NCBI GenBank assembly: GCA_949752795.1
Contig: CATKHW010000549.1
Coordinates: 1,302,001-1,366,000, forward strand
Source: Hyperoodon ampullatus
Taxonomy: Eukaryota; Chordata; Mammalia; Artiodactyla; Ziphiidae
Direction of reading: 5' to 3'
DNA length: 64,000 nucleotides
Positions within the stretch are counted from its first letter, which is position 1. Each line of letters starts with the position of its first letter. This document shows, in pieces, positions 13,000 through 24,598 of this stretch. A model generated the notes under the pieces. That model saw only the letters and a program-made list of their open reading frames with translations. It did not search any database and had not been told where the DNA came from. The position numbers were made by a program, and so were the translations under genes.

Positions 13000-14168
13000 T
13001 ATAAGATATCACTTATGAAGGGAATGTAAACCTGGCTACATATGAACTGAATTAGGAAAGAGAACAGAGTCTCAGATTTAGAAAACACACTTATGCTTGC
13101 TTAAGTGGGAAGGAGAGGTGGGGAGACACACAAAACCAGAGTTTGATATTAACACAGGTACCGTTCCATAATCCAACTACAGAAGAGACAAGCCCGACTC
13201 CTTCCTCAGTGAATGGGACTCAACACCCCTATTCCCCACAGAGAAATATATCTGACTAGTAAGGATCTTAAAACCTATGTATTGATATGTCTCCATAAGG
13301 GAACCAAGTGTGTCTAGAATGACATAAACACGGCAGTGAGAATCAGCTCAAACCCACTATAAAAAGGAATTTCAAAACAAAACAAAGAAACAGTGAAATT
13401 CTTACACAACACCTTCAGGGGTTCTGATGAAACTTGGAATGACCCTATCTACAACAACAGCTGGATGTGGCATAAGGCTGTTCACCTGGGACTGAGAGGA
13501 TTGTTGAGATTGGGTGAGAAAATGCAGACGCTTTAAAGCAATAATGCCTGTCACTGATTCCATGGTTCCCAACTCTCCAGGTAGAAGGGAATATCACTAA
13601 GGTTATAACATGTATGGGAAACCTAGAGAATGGACACCCTCTGATGGTGAAAGGTTTCTAAAACTCTACTAATTTTTTTCTCTCCATGTGCTGCAGCTTG
13701 ACATTCCAACTGCTTTAATATCAATCTCCCAACTTGGAGAGTCAGCCCCTATAACCTCCTGGTTCGCACAGTTGGCACATTGTGCAGAGGATATAAGGGA
13801 AGAGGGAGAACCAATGAGAGAGTAGCTATAGGCATTTGGAAGGCCACATGTCACTCTAATTTCCCGTCACGAAGAAGAATTAACCAAACTCTCAACCTGC
13901 CACACCCCCATAACTAGTATAGGTCCTGAAGCAAAATTGTGGGTTTAAGGTCAGCTCACAAAAACACAAGTTGAAAAATGGAGCTCAGGGGCACAGCAAT
14001 TCACTAACTTGCAGAGTTATACAGGACTACTCTCTTCCAAAAATCTGTTGAGAAAAAGCCATGAGCGGACTTGAAAATGAGGGAGATTTGCACGAAAGAG
14101 ATTTCCAGAAGTACATTGGAATCGCCTTTAAACACAGGAAAAGCATCACAACTTCGACAATTATGGAA
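13000..14168 (+). repeat. U1, 3' remainder after the minisatellite
   Basis: Satellite sequence resumes abruptly at ATAAGATATCACTTATGAAG, the last codons of L1 ORF2, with the equivalent ORF2 stop following. The L1 3' UTR, the A-rich tail (about 13,365-13,388), the non-L1 segment and the ORF2 stretch before the next palindrome then follow. The two U1 pieces (171 bp plus 1,169 bp) and the 401 missing bases sum to 1,741 bp, one normal unit. Bases are of the older type; GAGTCTCAGATTTAGAAAAC is closer to the L1 3' UTR than the younger GTGTCTCACATTTAG form. Confidence 0.93.
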
Positions 14169-15907
14169 TTATCCATAAAGGGCGCATGCGTTTTCTCCTG
14201 AATATATTCAGGAGAAAACGCATACACCCATTTTGGCCAACCAAGCAACCGCACAATGCAAACCTGCACTACAAAGAAGTATCACTTCCCACCAGTCAAA
14301 AGGGATATCCGTAAAATGTGTAAAAACCAGAAAGGCAAGAGGGGCTCTAGAGAACAGGGATCCTTGTTATGCTGATCGGTGGGATGCAGATTGCCAACAG
14401 CCACTCTGGAGGAGTGCATTGTGTTCCCTAAAAGAATTAAACAACAGAGCTTCACAACCTAAGGCACTTCCAGTCATGGGAATATACCTTGGGGAAATTG
14501 AAAATCAATAAGACAGAGCCAACCCAAAATATAGGGCAGCACTGCTTACAAGAACCTCGACTTCGGGACACCTTAAATATCCCAGTAAAGAAAAAAAATA
14601 GTAAAGAAATTGCGGTACATACGTATGATGGAATATCCCGCAGCCATGAAATCAATGTCATAAGACCAGTAGCAGCATAATGAGTGGATTCATGTACGAT
14701 GATTCTAACTGAAATAAGTCACACAGAAAAAGAAACTTATCATAAGATATCACTTATGAAGGTCTTGTAAACATGGCTACACATGAACTGAATTAGGAAA
14801 GAGAAGAGTCTCACATTTAGAAAACACTCTTATGCTTGCTCAAGAGGAAAGGAGAGGTGGGGTGATGCATAAAACCAGAGTTTGATATTAGCACAGGTAC
14901 GGTTGCATAATCCAAATACAAAATAGACAAGACCTACTCTTTCCTCACTGAACGGGGCTCAACACCCCTATTCCCTGCAGAGTAGTATATCTGACTTGTA
15001 AGAATCTTAAAACCTATGTATTGATATGTCTCCATAAGGTAACCAAGTGTGTCTAGAATGACATAAACACGGCAGAGAGAATCAGCTCAAACCCACTATA
15101 AAAATGAATTTCAAAACAAAACAAATAAACAGTGAAATTCTTACACAATACCTTCAGGGGTTCTGATGAAACTTACAATGACCCTATCTACAACGACAGC
15201 TGGATGTGGCATAAGGCTGGTCACTTGGGACTGAGAGGATTCGTGAGATTGGGTGAGAAAATGCAGACCGTTTAAAGCAATAATACCTGGCACCCATTCC
15301 ATGGGTCCCAACTCTCCAGGTAGAAGGGCATATCACTACAGTTATAACATGTATGGGAAACCTAGAGAATGGACACCATCTGATGGTGAAAGGTTTCTAA
15401 AACTCTACTAATTTTTTTCTCTCCTTGTGCACCAGTTTGACATTCCAACTGCTTTAGTATCAATCTCCCAAATTGGAGAGTCAGCACCTATAAACTCCTG
15501 GTTTGCACAGTTGGCACGTTGTGTAGAGGATATAACGGAAGAGGGAGAAACAATTAGAGAGTAGCTGTAGGCATTTGGATGGCCACATGACACTCTAAAT
15601 TCCCGTCACGAAGAAGAATTAACAAACTCTGAGCCAGCCCCCCCAATGGAACCAGTATAGGTCCTGAAGCAAAATTGTGGATTGGCAGTCAGCTCACAAA
15701 AACGCGAGTTGAAAAATGGAGCTCAGGGGCACAGCAATTCACTAACTTGCAGAGTTATAAAGGACTACTCTCTTCCAAAAATCTGTTGAGAGAAAGCCAT
15801 GAAGCGGACTTGAAAAGGAGGCAGAAGTGCACGAAACAGATTTCCAGAAGTACATTGGAATCGCCTTTAAACACAGGAAAAGCATCACAACTTCGACAAT
15901 TATGGAA
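14169..15907 (+). repeat. Satellite unit U2 (older type)
   Basis: 1,739 bp. The palindrome (14,169-14,240) has about six arm mismatches; the left arm reads TCCATAAAGGGCGCATGCG and the right arm CCCATTTTGGCC. It keeps L1-like states lost in younger units: GCAGCACT at 14,536 (younger GCTGCACT) and GGTACATACGTATG (younger GGTACTTACGTACG). The L1 ORF2-derived right part spans about 14,241-14,769. Confidence 0.95.
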
Positions 15908-17642
15908 TTGTCCATAAAGGGCGCATGTGTTTTCTCCTGAATATATTCAGGAGAAAACGCATACACACATTTTGGCCAACCAAGCAACCGCACAATGCAA
16001 ATCTGCACTACAAAGAAGTATCACTTCCAACCGGTCAAAAGGGACATCCGTAAAATGTGTAAAAACAAGAAAGGTAAGACAGGATCTGGAGAACAGGGAG
16101 CCTTGTTATGCGGATGGGTGGGATGTAAATTGCCAACAGCCATTCTGGAGGAGTGCATTGTGTTCCCAAAAAGAAGTAAACAACAGTGTTTCACAACCTA
16201 AGGCACTTCCAGTCACGGGAATATACCTTGGGAAAATTGAAAATCAATAAGACACAGCCACCCCAAAATTTATGGCAGCACTCCTTACAAGAACCTCGAC
16301 TTCGGGACACCTTATAAATATCAGGAAAGACAAAAATGGTAAAGAAATTGTGGTACATACGTATGATGGAATATCCCTCAGCCATGAAGTCAATGTCATA
16401 AGGCCAGTAGCAGCATAATGACGGGATTCATGTACGATGATTCTAACTGAAACAATCACACAGAAAAATAAACTTATCATAAGATATCACTTATGAAGGG
16501 TATATAAACATGGCTAAACATGGAAGGAATTAGGAAAGGGAACAGAGTCTCATATTTAGAAAACAAACTTATGCATGCTTAAGGGGAAAGCAGAGGTGGG
16601 GTGATGAATAAAACCAGAGTTTGATATTAGCACAGGTACGGTTCAATAATCCAAATACAGAATAGAAAAGACCTACTACTTCCTCTGTGAACGGGACTCA
16701 AAAACCCATATTTCCCGCAGAGGAATATATCTTACTAGTAAGAATCTTAAAACCTATGTATTGATATGTCTCCGTAAGGGAATCAAGTGTGTCTAGACTG
16801 GCATAAACATGGCAGCGAGAATCAGCTCAAACCCACTAGAAAAGGAAATTCAAAAACAAAACAAAAAACAGGGAAATTCTTTACAATTCCTTCAGGGTCT
16901 CTGATGAAACGTGGAAAGACCCTATCTACAACGACAGCTGGATGTGGCATAAGGCTGGACACTTGGGACTGAGAGGGTTTATGAGAGTGGGTGAGCAAAT
17001 GCAGACCCTTTAAAACAATAATATGTGGCACCCATTCCATGGGTCTCAACTCTCCAGGTTGAAGGAACTATTACTACAGCTATAACATGTACGGAAAACC
17101 TAGAGAACGGACACACTGTGAATATGAAAGGTTTCTAAAACTCAAAGAATAGTCCCTCTCCTGGTGCTCCGGTTTGACTTTTCAACTGCTTTATTATCAG
17201 TCTCCAAACTTGAAGAGACAGCCACTTTAACCTGCTGGTTCGCACAGGTTACCAATTTTGCAGAGGATGAAAGGGAAGATGGAGAACCAATGAGAGAGTA
17301 GCTGTTAGGTATTTGGATCGGCACATGTCACTCTAATTTCCCGGTAGGATGAAGAATTAACAAAAGTCTCAGCCACCCACCGGGAACCAGTATAGGTCTT
17401 GAACCAAAATTTTGGACTTGCATTCAGCTCACAAAAAACGAGTTGAAAAATGGAGCTCAGGGGCACAGCAATTCAAAAACTGGCAGAGTAATAAAGGACA
17501 ACTATCGTCCAAAAATCTGTTGAGGGATGGCAACGAGGTGGACTTGAAAGGCAGGCAGAATAGCAGGAAACAGATTTCAAGAGGTACGTTGGAATCGCCT
17601 TTAAAGCACAGGAAGAGGGGCACAACTTCGACAATGATGCAC
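15908..17642 (+). repeat. Satellite unit U3 (older type)
   Basis: 1,735 bp, the shortest complete unit. The palindrome (15,908-15,979) has about seven arm mismatches, among the most of any unit. It retains AACAAACTTATG at 16,562, matching the L1 3' UTR, where younger units read AACACTCTTATG. Its 3' half (from about 17,000) already looks like the younger type, so the old/young boundary falls inside this unit. Confidence 0.95.
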
Positions 17643-19381
17643 TTGGCCAAAAAGGGCGTGTGCGTTTTCTCCTGAATATATTCAGGAGAAAACGCATACG
17701 CCCTTTTTGGCCAAGCAAGCAAGCGGGCAATGCAAATCTGCACTACAAAGAAGTATCACTTCCCACCAGTCAAAAGGGACATCCACAAAATGTGTAAAAA
17801 CCAGAAAGGCAAGACAGGCCCTGGAGAACAGGGAGCCTTGTTATGTGGATGGGCGGGATGTTAATTGCCAACTGCCTCTCTGGAGGAGTACATTGTGTTC
17901 ACTAAAACAAATAAAGAACAGAGCTACAGAGCCAAGGGCACTTCCAGTCTAGGGAATATACCTTGGGAAAACTGAAAATCAATAAGACAGAGCCACCCCA
18001 AAATTTAGGTCTGCACTGCTTACAAGGACCTCAACTTGGGTACACATTAAATATCCCAGGAAATATAAAAATGGTTCAAAAAATTGTGGTACTTACGTAC
18101 GATGGAATATCCCTCAGCCATGAAATCAATGTCATAAGACCAGTAGCAGCAAAATGGGTGGATTCATGTACGATGATTCTAAGTGAAATAAGTCACACAG
18201 AAAAAGAAACTTATCATAAGATATCACTTATGAAGATCCTGTAAACATGGCTACACTTGAACTGAGTTAGGAAAGAGTGGAGTGTCTCACATTTAGAAAA
18301 CACTCTTATGCCTGCTTAAGGGTGAAGGAGAGGTGGGGTGATGCATAAAACCAGAGTTTGATATAAGCACAGGTACCGTTCCAAAAACCAACTATGGAAT
18401 AGACAAGACCTACACCTTCCTCAGTGAAAGGGACTCAAAACCCCATATTTCCTGCAGAGGAATATATCTGACTAGTAAGAATCTTAAAACCTATGTATTG
18501 ATATGTCTCCGTAAGGGAATCAAGTGTGTCTAGACTGGCATAAGCATGGCAGGGAGAATCAGCTCAAACCCACTATAAAAAGGAATTTCAAAAACAAAAC
18601 AAAAAAACTGGGAAATTCTTTACAATTCCTTCAGGGTCTCTGATGAAACCTGGAATGACCCTATCTACAATGACAGCTGGATGTGGCATAAGGAGGGACA
18701 CTTGGGACTGAGACTATTGGTGTGATTGGGTGAGCAAATGCAGACCCTTTAAAGCACAAATGTCTGGCACCCATTCCATGGGTCCCAACTCTCCAGGTTG
18801 AAGGGAATATTACTACAGCTATAACATGTACGGGAAACCTAGAGAACGGACACACTGTGAATATGAAAGGTTTCTAAAACTCAACGAATAGTCCCTCTCC
18901 TGGTGCTCCGGTTTGACTTTCCATCTGCCTTACTATCAACCTCCCAACTTGGAGAGACAGACCCTTTAACCTCCTGGTTCACACAGGTTGCCAAATAGGC
19001 AGAGGATGAAAGGGAAGAGGGAGAACCAATGAGAGTGTAGCTGTTAGGCATTTGGACGGGCACATATCACTCTAAATTCCCAGCAGGAAGAAGAATTAAC
19101 CAAAGTCTCAGCCACCCACCGGGAACCAGTATAGATCCTGAACCAAAATTTTGGACTTGCTGTCAGCTCACCAAAAACGAGTTGAAAAATGGAGCTCAGG
19201 GGCACAGCAATTCACAAACTGGCCGAGTAATAAAGGACAACTATCGTCCAAAAATCTGTTGAGGGAAGGCAACGAGGCGGACTTGAAAGCGAGGCAGAAT
19301 AGCAGGAAACAGATTTCAAGAGGTACGTTGGAATCGCCTTTAAAGCACAGGAAGAGGGGCACAACTTCGACAATGATGCAC
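17643..19381 (+). repeat. Satellite unit U4 (first of the homogenised type)
   Basis: 1,739 bp. The palindrome (17,643-17,714) has one mismatch (left GGCGTGTGCG). The ORF2 stop equivalent is at 18,242-18,244, the A-rich tail ends near 18,607, and the non-L1 segment runs about 18,608-19,134. From here on, units share the CAACTATCGTCC and GTGTCTCACATTTAG states. Confidence 0.96.
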
Positions 19382-20346
19382 TTGGCCAAAAAGGGCGTAT
19401 GCGTTTTCTCCTGAATATATTCAAGAGAAAACGCATACACCCTTTATGGCCAAGCAAGCAAGCGGGCAATGCAAATCTGCACTACATAGAAGTATCACTT
19501 CCCACTGGTCTAAAGGGACATCCACAAAATGTGTAAAAACCAGAAAGGCAAGACAGGCCCTGGAGAACAAGGAGCCTTCTTATGCTGATGGGCGGGATGT
19601 AAATTGCCAACTGCCTCTCTGGAGGAGTGCATTGTGTTCCCTAAAACAAGTAAAGAACAGAGCTACAGAGCAAAGGGCACTTCCAGTCTAGGGAATATAC
19701 CTTGGGAAAACTGAAAATCAATAAGACAGAACCACCCCAAAATTTAGGGCTGCACTGCTTACAAGGACTTCAACTTGGGTACACCTTAAATATCCCAGGA
19801 AATATAAAAATGGTTCAAAAAATTGTGGTAATTACGTACGATGGAATATCCCTCAGCCATGAAATCAATGTCATAAGACCAGTAGCAGCAAAATGGGTGG
19901 ATTCAGGTACGATGATTCTAAGTGAAATAAGTCACACAGAAAAATAAACTTATCATAAGATATCACTTATGAAGATCCTGTAAACATGGCTACACTTGAA
20001 CTGAGTTAGGAAAGAGAACAGTGTCTCACATTTAGAAAACACTCTTATGCCTGCTTAAGGGGGAAGGAGAAGTGGGGTGATGCATAAAACCAGAGTTTGA
20101 TATAAGCACAGGTACCATTCCAAAAACCAACTATGGAATAGACAAGACCTACACCTTCCTCAGTGAAAGGGACTCAAAACCCCATATTTCCCGCAGAGGA
20201 ATATATCTGACTAGTAAGAATCTTAAAACCTATGTATTGATATGTCTCCGTAAGGGAATCAAGTGTGTCTAGACTGGCATAAACATGGCAGCGAGAATCA
20301 GCTCAAACCCACTATAAAAAGGAATTTCAAAAACAAAACAAAAAAA

Positions 20347-20875
20347 CTGGGAAATTCTTTACAATTCCTTCAGGGTCTCTGATGAAACCTGGAATGACCC
20401 TATCTACAACGACAGCTGGATGTGGCATAAGGCTGGACACTTGTGACTGAGAGGATTGGTGAGATTGGGTGAGCAAATGCAGACCCTTTAAAGCAATAAT
20501 GCATGGCACCCATTCCATGGGTCCCAACTCTCCAGGTTGAAGGGAATATTACTACAGTTATAACATGTACGGGAAACCTAGAGAGCGGACACACTGTGAA
20601 TATGAAAGGTTTCTAAAACTCAACGAATAGTCCCCCTCCTGGTGCTCCGGTTTGACATTCCATCTGCTTTACTATCAACCTCCCAACTTGGAGAGACAGC
20701 CCCTTTAACCTCCTGGTTCGCACAGGTTGCCAATTTGGCAGAGGATGAAAGGGAAGAGGGAGAACCAATGAGAGAGTAGCTGTTAGGCATTTGGACGGGC
20801 ACATATCACTGTAATTTCCCGGCAGGAAGAAGAATTAACCAAAGTCTCAGCCACCCACCGGGAACCAGTATAGGT
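20347..20875. repeat. Non-L1 segment of the satellite unit (reference copy)
   Basis: This is the part of the unit between the L1 A-rich tail of one copy and the ORF2-derived start of the next, shown in a well-preserved copy. I do not recognise it. It has no open frame longer than about 66 codons, no LTR-like ends and no tRNA-like promoter boxes that I could identify. It includes the motifs GACAGCTGGATGTGGCATAA and GTCCCAACTCTCCAGGTTGA. It may be the genomic flank that was amplified with the L1. The left limit (A-tail) is clear; the right limit is approximate because L1 similarity fades gradually. Confidence 0.7.
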
Positions 20876-21120
20876 CCTGAACCAAAATTTTGGACTTGCG
20901 GTCAGCTCACAAAAAACGAGTTGAAAAATGGAGCTCAGGGGCACAGCAATTCACAAACTGGCCGAGTAATAAAGGACAACAATCGTCCAAAAATGTGTTG
21001 AGGGAAGGCAACGAGTTGGACTTGAAAGCGAGGCAGAATAGCAGGAAACAGATTTCAAGAGGTACGTTGGAATCACCTTTAAAGCACAGGAAGAGGGGCA
21101 CAACTTCGACAATGATGCAC
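20876..21120 (+). pseudogene. L1 ORF2-derived segment left of the palindrome (reference copy)
   Basis: The stretch ends in an ORF2-like series: GGCAGAATAGCAGG, CAGATTTCAAGAGG, CACAGGAAGAGGGG and ACAACTTCGACAATG. The older unit at 15,830-15,900 (CAGATTTCCAGAAGTACATT and AGCATCACAACTTCGACAAT) aligns better still with the L1 ORF2 region just before its MQI-TT-YHF stretch. It codes for nothing intact: frames are broken and the palindrome interrupts it at the right edge. Homology weakens towards 20,876, so the left end is a judgement. Confidence 0.75.
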
Positions 21121-21192
21121 TTGGCCAAAAAGGGCGTATGCGTTTTCTCCTGAATATATTCAGGAGAAAACGCATACGCCCTTTTTGGCCAA
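21121..21192. repeat. Perfect 72-bp palindrome (reference copy; 74 bp with outer C/G pair)
   Basis: The arms run TTGGCCAAAAAGGGCGTATG, then CGTTTTCTCCTGAATA, and mirror exactly after the centre at 21,156/21,157. The flanking C at 21,120 and G at 21,193 add one more pair. There is no spacer, so it can form a hairpin or cruciform. It sits inside L1 ORF2-derived sequence, between the segments before and after ORF2 residues that read MQI-TT in L1, so it was added to the L1 copy and is not L1 sequence. Confidence 0.95.
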
Positions 21193-21722
21193 GCAAGCAA
21201 GCGGGCAATGCAAATCTGCACTACAAAGAAGTACCACTTCCCACCGGTCAAATGCGACCTCCACAAAATGTGTAAAAACCAGAAAGGCAAGACAGGCCCT
21301 GGAGAACAGGGAGCCTTGTTATGCTGATGGGCGGGATGTAAATTGCGAACTGCCTCTCTGGAGGACTGCATTGTGTTCCCTAAAACAAGTAAAGAACAGA
21401 GCTACAGAGCCAAGGGCACTTCCAGTCTAGGGAATATACCTTGGGAAAACTGAAAATCAATAAGACAGAGCCACCCCAAAATTTAGGGCTGCACTGCCCT
21501 CAAGGACCTCAACTTGGGTACACCTTAAATATCCCAGGAAATATAAAAATGGTTCAGAAAATTGTGGTACTTACGTACGATGGTATATCCTTCAGCCATG
21601 AAATCAATGTCATAAGACCAGTAGCAACAAAATGGGTGGATTCAGGTACGATGATTCTAAGTGAAATAAGTCACACAGAAAAAGAAACTTATCATAAGAT
21701 ATCACTTATGAAGATCCTGTAA
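21193..21722 (+). pseudogene. C-terminal L1 ORF2 relic (reference copy)
   Basis: Translations in three frames give consecutive pieces of the LINE-1 ORF2 C-terminus. First MQIC-TKK-HF-PV, then an NCELPLWRTALCSLKQ piece like the L1 ECKLVQPLWRT stretch, then a run with MILSEISHTEKETYHKISL, like L1 ILSEVSQTEKDKYHMISL. The stop at 21,720-21,722 matches the L1 ORF2 stop. At least two frame changes separate the pieces, and several cysteines of the L1 C-terminal cysteine-rich motif are gone, so no function remains. The last frame (21,441-21,722) stays open in most units, probably because it was open in the founder and copies are homogenised. Confidence 0.88.
21692..21711. repeat. Short inverted repeat TCATAAG/CTTATGA (reference copy)
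   Basis: A 7-bp stem around a 6-base loop at the end of the ORF2 relic. The same place is the right junction of the minisatellite in U1 (13,000), where the satellite resumes with ATAAGATATCACTTATGA, so one stem arm is cut there. Confidence 0.7.
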
Positions 21723-22086
21723 ACATGGCTACAGTTGAACTGAGTTAGGAAAGAGAAAAGTGTCTCAAATTTAGAAAACACACTTATGCCTGCTTAAGGG
21801 GGAAGGAGAGGTGGTGTGTTGCATAAAACCAGAGTTTGATATAAGCACAGGTACCGTTCCAAAAACCAACTATGGAATAGGCAAGACCTACACCTTCCTC
21901 AGTGAAAGGGACTCAAAACCCCATATTTCCCGCAGAGGAATATATCTGACTAGTAAGAATCTTAAAACCTATGTATTTATATGTCTCCGTAAGGGAATCA
22001 AGTGTGTGTAGATTGGCATAAATATGGCAGCGAGAATCAGCTCAAACCCACTATAAAAAGCAATTTCAAAAACAAAACGAAAAAAC
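21723..22086 (+). repeat. L1 3' UTR and A-rich tail (reference copy)
   Basis: The order of motifs follows the laurasiatherian L1 3' UTR: TAGAAAACACACTTATG, GGGGGAAGGAGAGG, AACCAGAGTTTGATAT, AATAGGCAAGACCTACACC, GAGGAATATATCTGAC, TTAAAACCTATGTATT, and AATCAGCTCAAACCCACTAT. It ends in an A-rich tail (about 22,063-22,086) typical of target-primed L1 insertion. This fixes the L1 orientation as +. Confidence 0.85.
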
Positions 22087-22859
22087 TGGGAAATTCTTTA
22101 CAATTCCTTCAGGGTCTCTGATGAAACCTGGAATGACCCTATCTACAATGACAGCTGGATGTGGCATAAGGAGGGACACTTGGGACTGAGAGGATTGGTG
22201 AGACTGGGTGAGCAAATGCAGACCCTTTAAAGCACAAATGCCTGGCACCCATTCCATGGGTCCCAACTCTCCAGGTTGAAGGGAATATTACTACAGCTAT
22301 AACATGTACGGGAAACCTAGAGAACGGACACACTGTGAATACGAAAGGTTTCTAAAACTCAACGAATAGTCCCTCTCCTGGTGCTCTGGTTTGACTTTCC
22401 ATCTGCTTTACTATCAACCTCCCAACTTGGAGAGACAGCCCCTTTAACCTCCTGGTTCGCACAGGTTACCAATTTGGCAGAGGATGAAAGGGAATAGGGA
22501 GAACCAATGAGAGTGTAGCTGTTAGGCATTTGGACGGGCACATATCACTCTAACTTCCCGGCAGGAAGAAGAATTAACCAAAGTCTCAGCCACCCACCGG
22601 GAACCAGTATAGGTCCTGAACCAAAATTTTGGACTTGCGGTCAGCTCACCAAAAACGAGTTGAAAAATGGAGCTCAGGGGCACAGCAATTCACAAACTGG
22701 CCGAGTAATAAAGGACAACTATCGTCCAAAAATCTGTTGAGGGAAGGCAACGAGGCGGACTTGAAAGCGTGGAAGAATAGCAGGAAACAGATTTCAAGAG
22801 GTACGTTGGAATCACCTTTAAAGCACAGGAAGAGGGGCACAACTTCGAAAATGATGCAC

Positions 22860-24598
22860 TTGGCCAAAAAGGGCGTATGCGTTTTCTCCTGAATATATTC
22901 AAGAGAAAACGCATACGCCCTTTTTGGCCAAGCAAACAAGCGGGCAATGCAAATCTGCACTACAAAGAAGTATCACTTCCCACTGGTCAAAAGGGACATC
23001 CACAAAATGTGTAAAAACCAGAAAGGCAAGACAGGCCCTGGAGAACAAGGAGCCTTCTTATGCTGATGGGCGGGATGTAAATTGCCAACTGCCTCTCTGG
23101 AGGAGTGCATTGTGTTCCCTAAAACAAGTAAAGAACAGAGCTACAGAGCCAAGGGCACTTCCAGTCTAGGGAATATACCTTGGGAAAACTGAAAATCAAT
23201 AAGACAGAGCCACCCCAAAATTTAGGGCTGCACTGCTTACAAGGACCTCAACTTGGGTACACCTTAAATATCCCAGGAAATATAAAAATGGTTCAAAAAA
23301 TTGTGGTACTTACGTACGATGGAATATCCCTCAGCCATGAAGTCAATGTCATAAGACCAGTAGCAGCAAAATGGGTGGATTCAGGTACGATGATTCTAAG
23401 TGAAATAAGTCACACAGAAAAATAAACTTATCATAAGATATCACTTATGAAGATCCTGTAAACATGGCTACACTTGAACTGAGTTAGGAAAGAGAACAGT
23501 GTCTCATATTTAGAAAACACTCTTATGCCTGCTTAAGGGGGAAGGAGAGGTGGGGTGATGCATAAAACCAGAGTTTGATATAAGCACAGGTACCATTCCA
23601 AAAACCAACTATGGAATAGACAAGACCTACACCTTCCTCAGTGAAAGGGACTCAAAACCCCATATTTCCCGCAGAGGAATATATCTGACTAGTAAGAATA
23701 TTAAAACCTATGTATTGATATGTCTCCATAAGGGAATCAAGTGTGTCTAGACTGGCATAAACATGGCAGCGAGAATAAGCTCAAACCCACTCTAAAAAGG
23801 AATTTCAAAAACAAAACAAAAAAACTGGGAAATTCTTTACAATTCCTTCAGGGTCTCTGATGAAACCTGGAATGACCCTATGTACAACGACAGCTGGATG
23901 TGGCATAAGGCTGGAGACTTGGGACTGAGAGGATTGGTGATATTGGGTGAGCAAATGCAGACTCTTTAAAGCACAAATGCCTGGCAACCATTCCATGGGT
24001 CCCAACGCTCCAGGTTGGAGGGAATATTACTACAGTTATAACATGTACGGGAAACCTAGAGAACGGACACACAGTGAATACGAAAGGTTTCTAAAACTCA
24101 ACGAATAGTCCCTCTCCTGGTGCTCCGGTTTGACTTTCCATCTGCTTTACTATCAACTTCCCAACTTGGAGAGACAGCCCCTTTAACCTCCTGGTTCGCA
24201 CAGGTTGCCAATTTTGCAGAGGATGAAAGGGAAGAGGGAGAACCAATGAGAGAGTAGATGTTAGGCATTTGGACGGGCACATATCACTGTAATTTCCCGG
24301 CAGGAAGAAGAATTAACCAAAGGCTCAGCCACCCACCGGGAACCAGTATAGGTCCTGAACCAAAATTTTGGACTTGCGGTCAGCTCACCAAAAACGAGTT
24401 GAAAAATGGTGCTCAGGGGCACAGCAATTCACAAACTGGCCGAGTAATAAAGGACAACTATCGTCCAAAAATCTGTTGAGGGAAGGCAACGAGGCGGACT
24501 TGAAAGCGAGGCAGAACAGCAGGAAACAGATTTCAAGAGGTACGTTGGAATCGCCTTTAAAGCACAGGAACAGGGGCACAACTTCGACAATGATTCAC
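22860..24598 (+). repeat. Satellite unit U7
   Basis: 1,739 bp. The palindrome (22,860-22,931) has one mismatch, right-arm CAAGAG, shared with U5 but not with U6 between them. U5 and U7 also share AACAAGGAGCCTTCTTATG, where U6 has AACAGGGAGCCTTGTTATG, which suggests a dimeric order in this stretch. Confidence 0.96.

Larger units (their letters stand above)
19382..21120 (+). repeat. Satellite unit U5
   Basis: 1,739 bp. The palindrome (19,382-19,453) has three mismatches, all from changes in the right arm (CAAGAG, ATACACC, CTTTATGG), while the left arm is intact. A stop (AAATAAAC) shortens the last ORF2 frame at 19,945. Confidence 0.96.
21121..22859 (+). repeat. Satellite unit U6 (reference unit)
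   Basis: 1,739 bp with a perfect palindrome at its start. I use this copy to describe the internal anatomy: palindrome, ORF2 relic, L1 3' UTR with A-tail, non-L1 segment (about 22,087-22,614), then the next ORF2-left segment. Confidence 0.97.
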
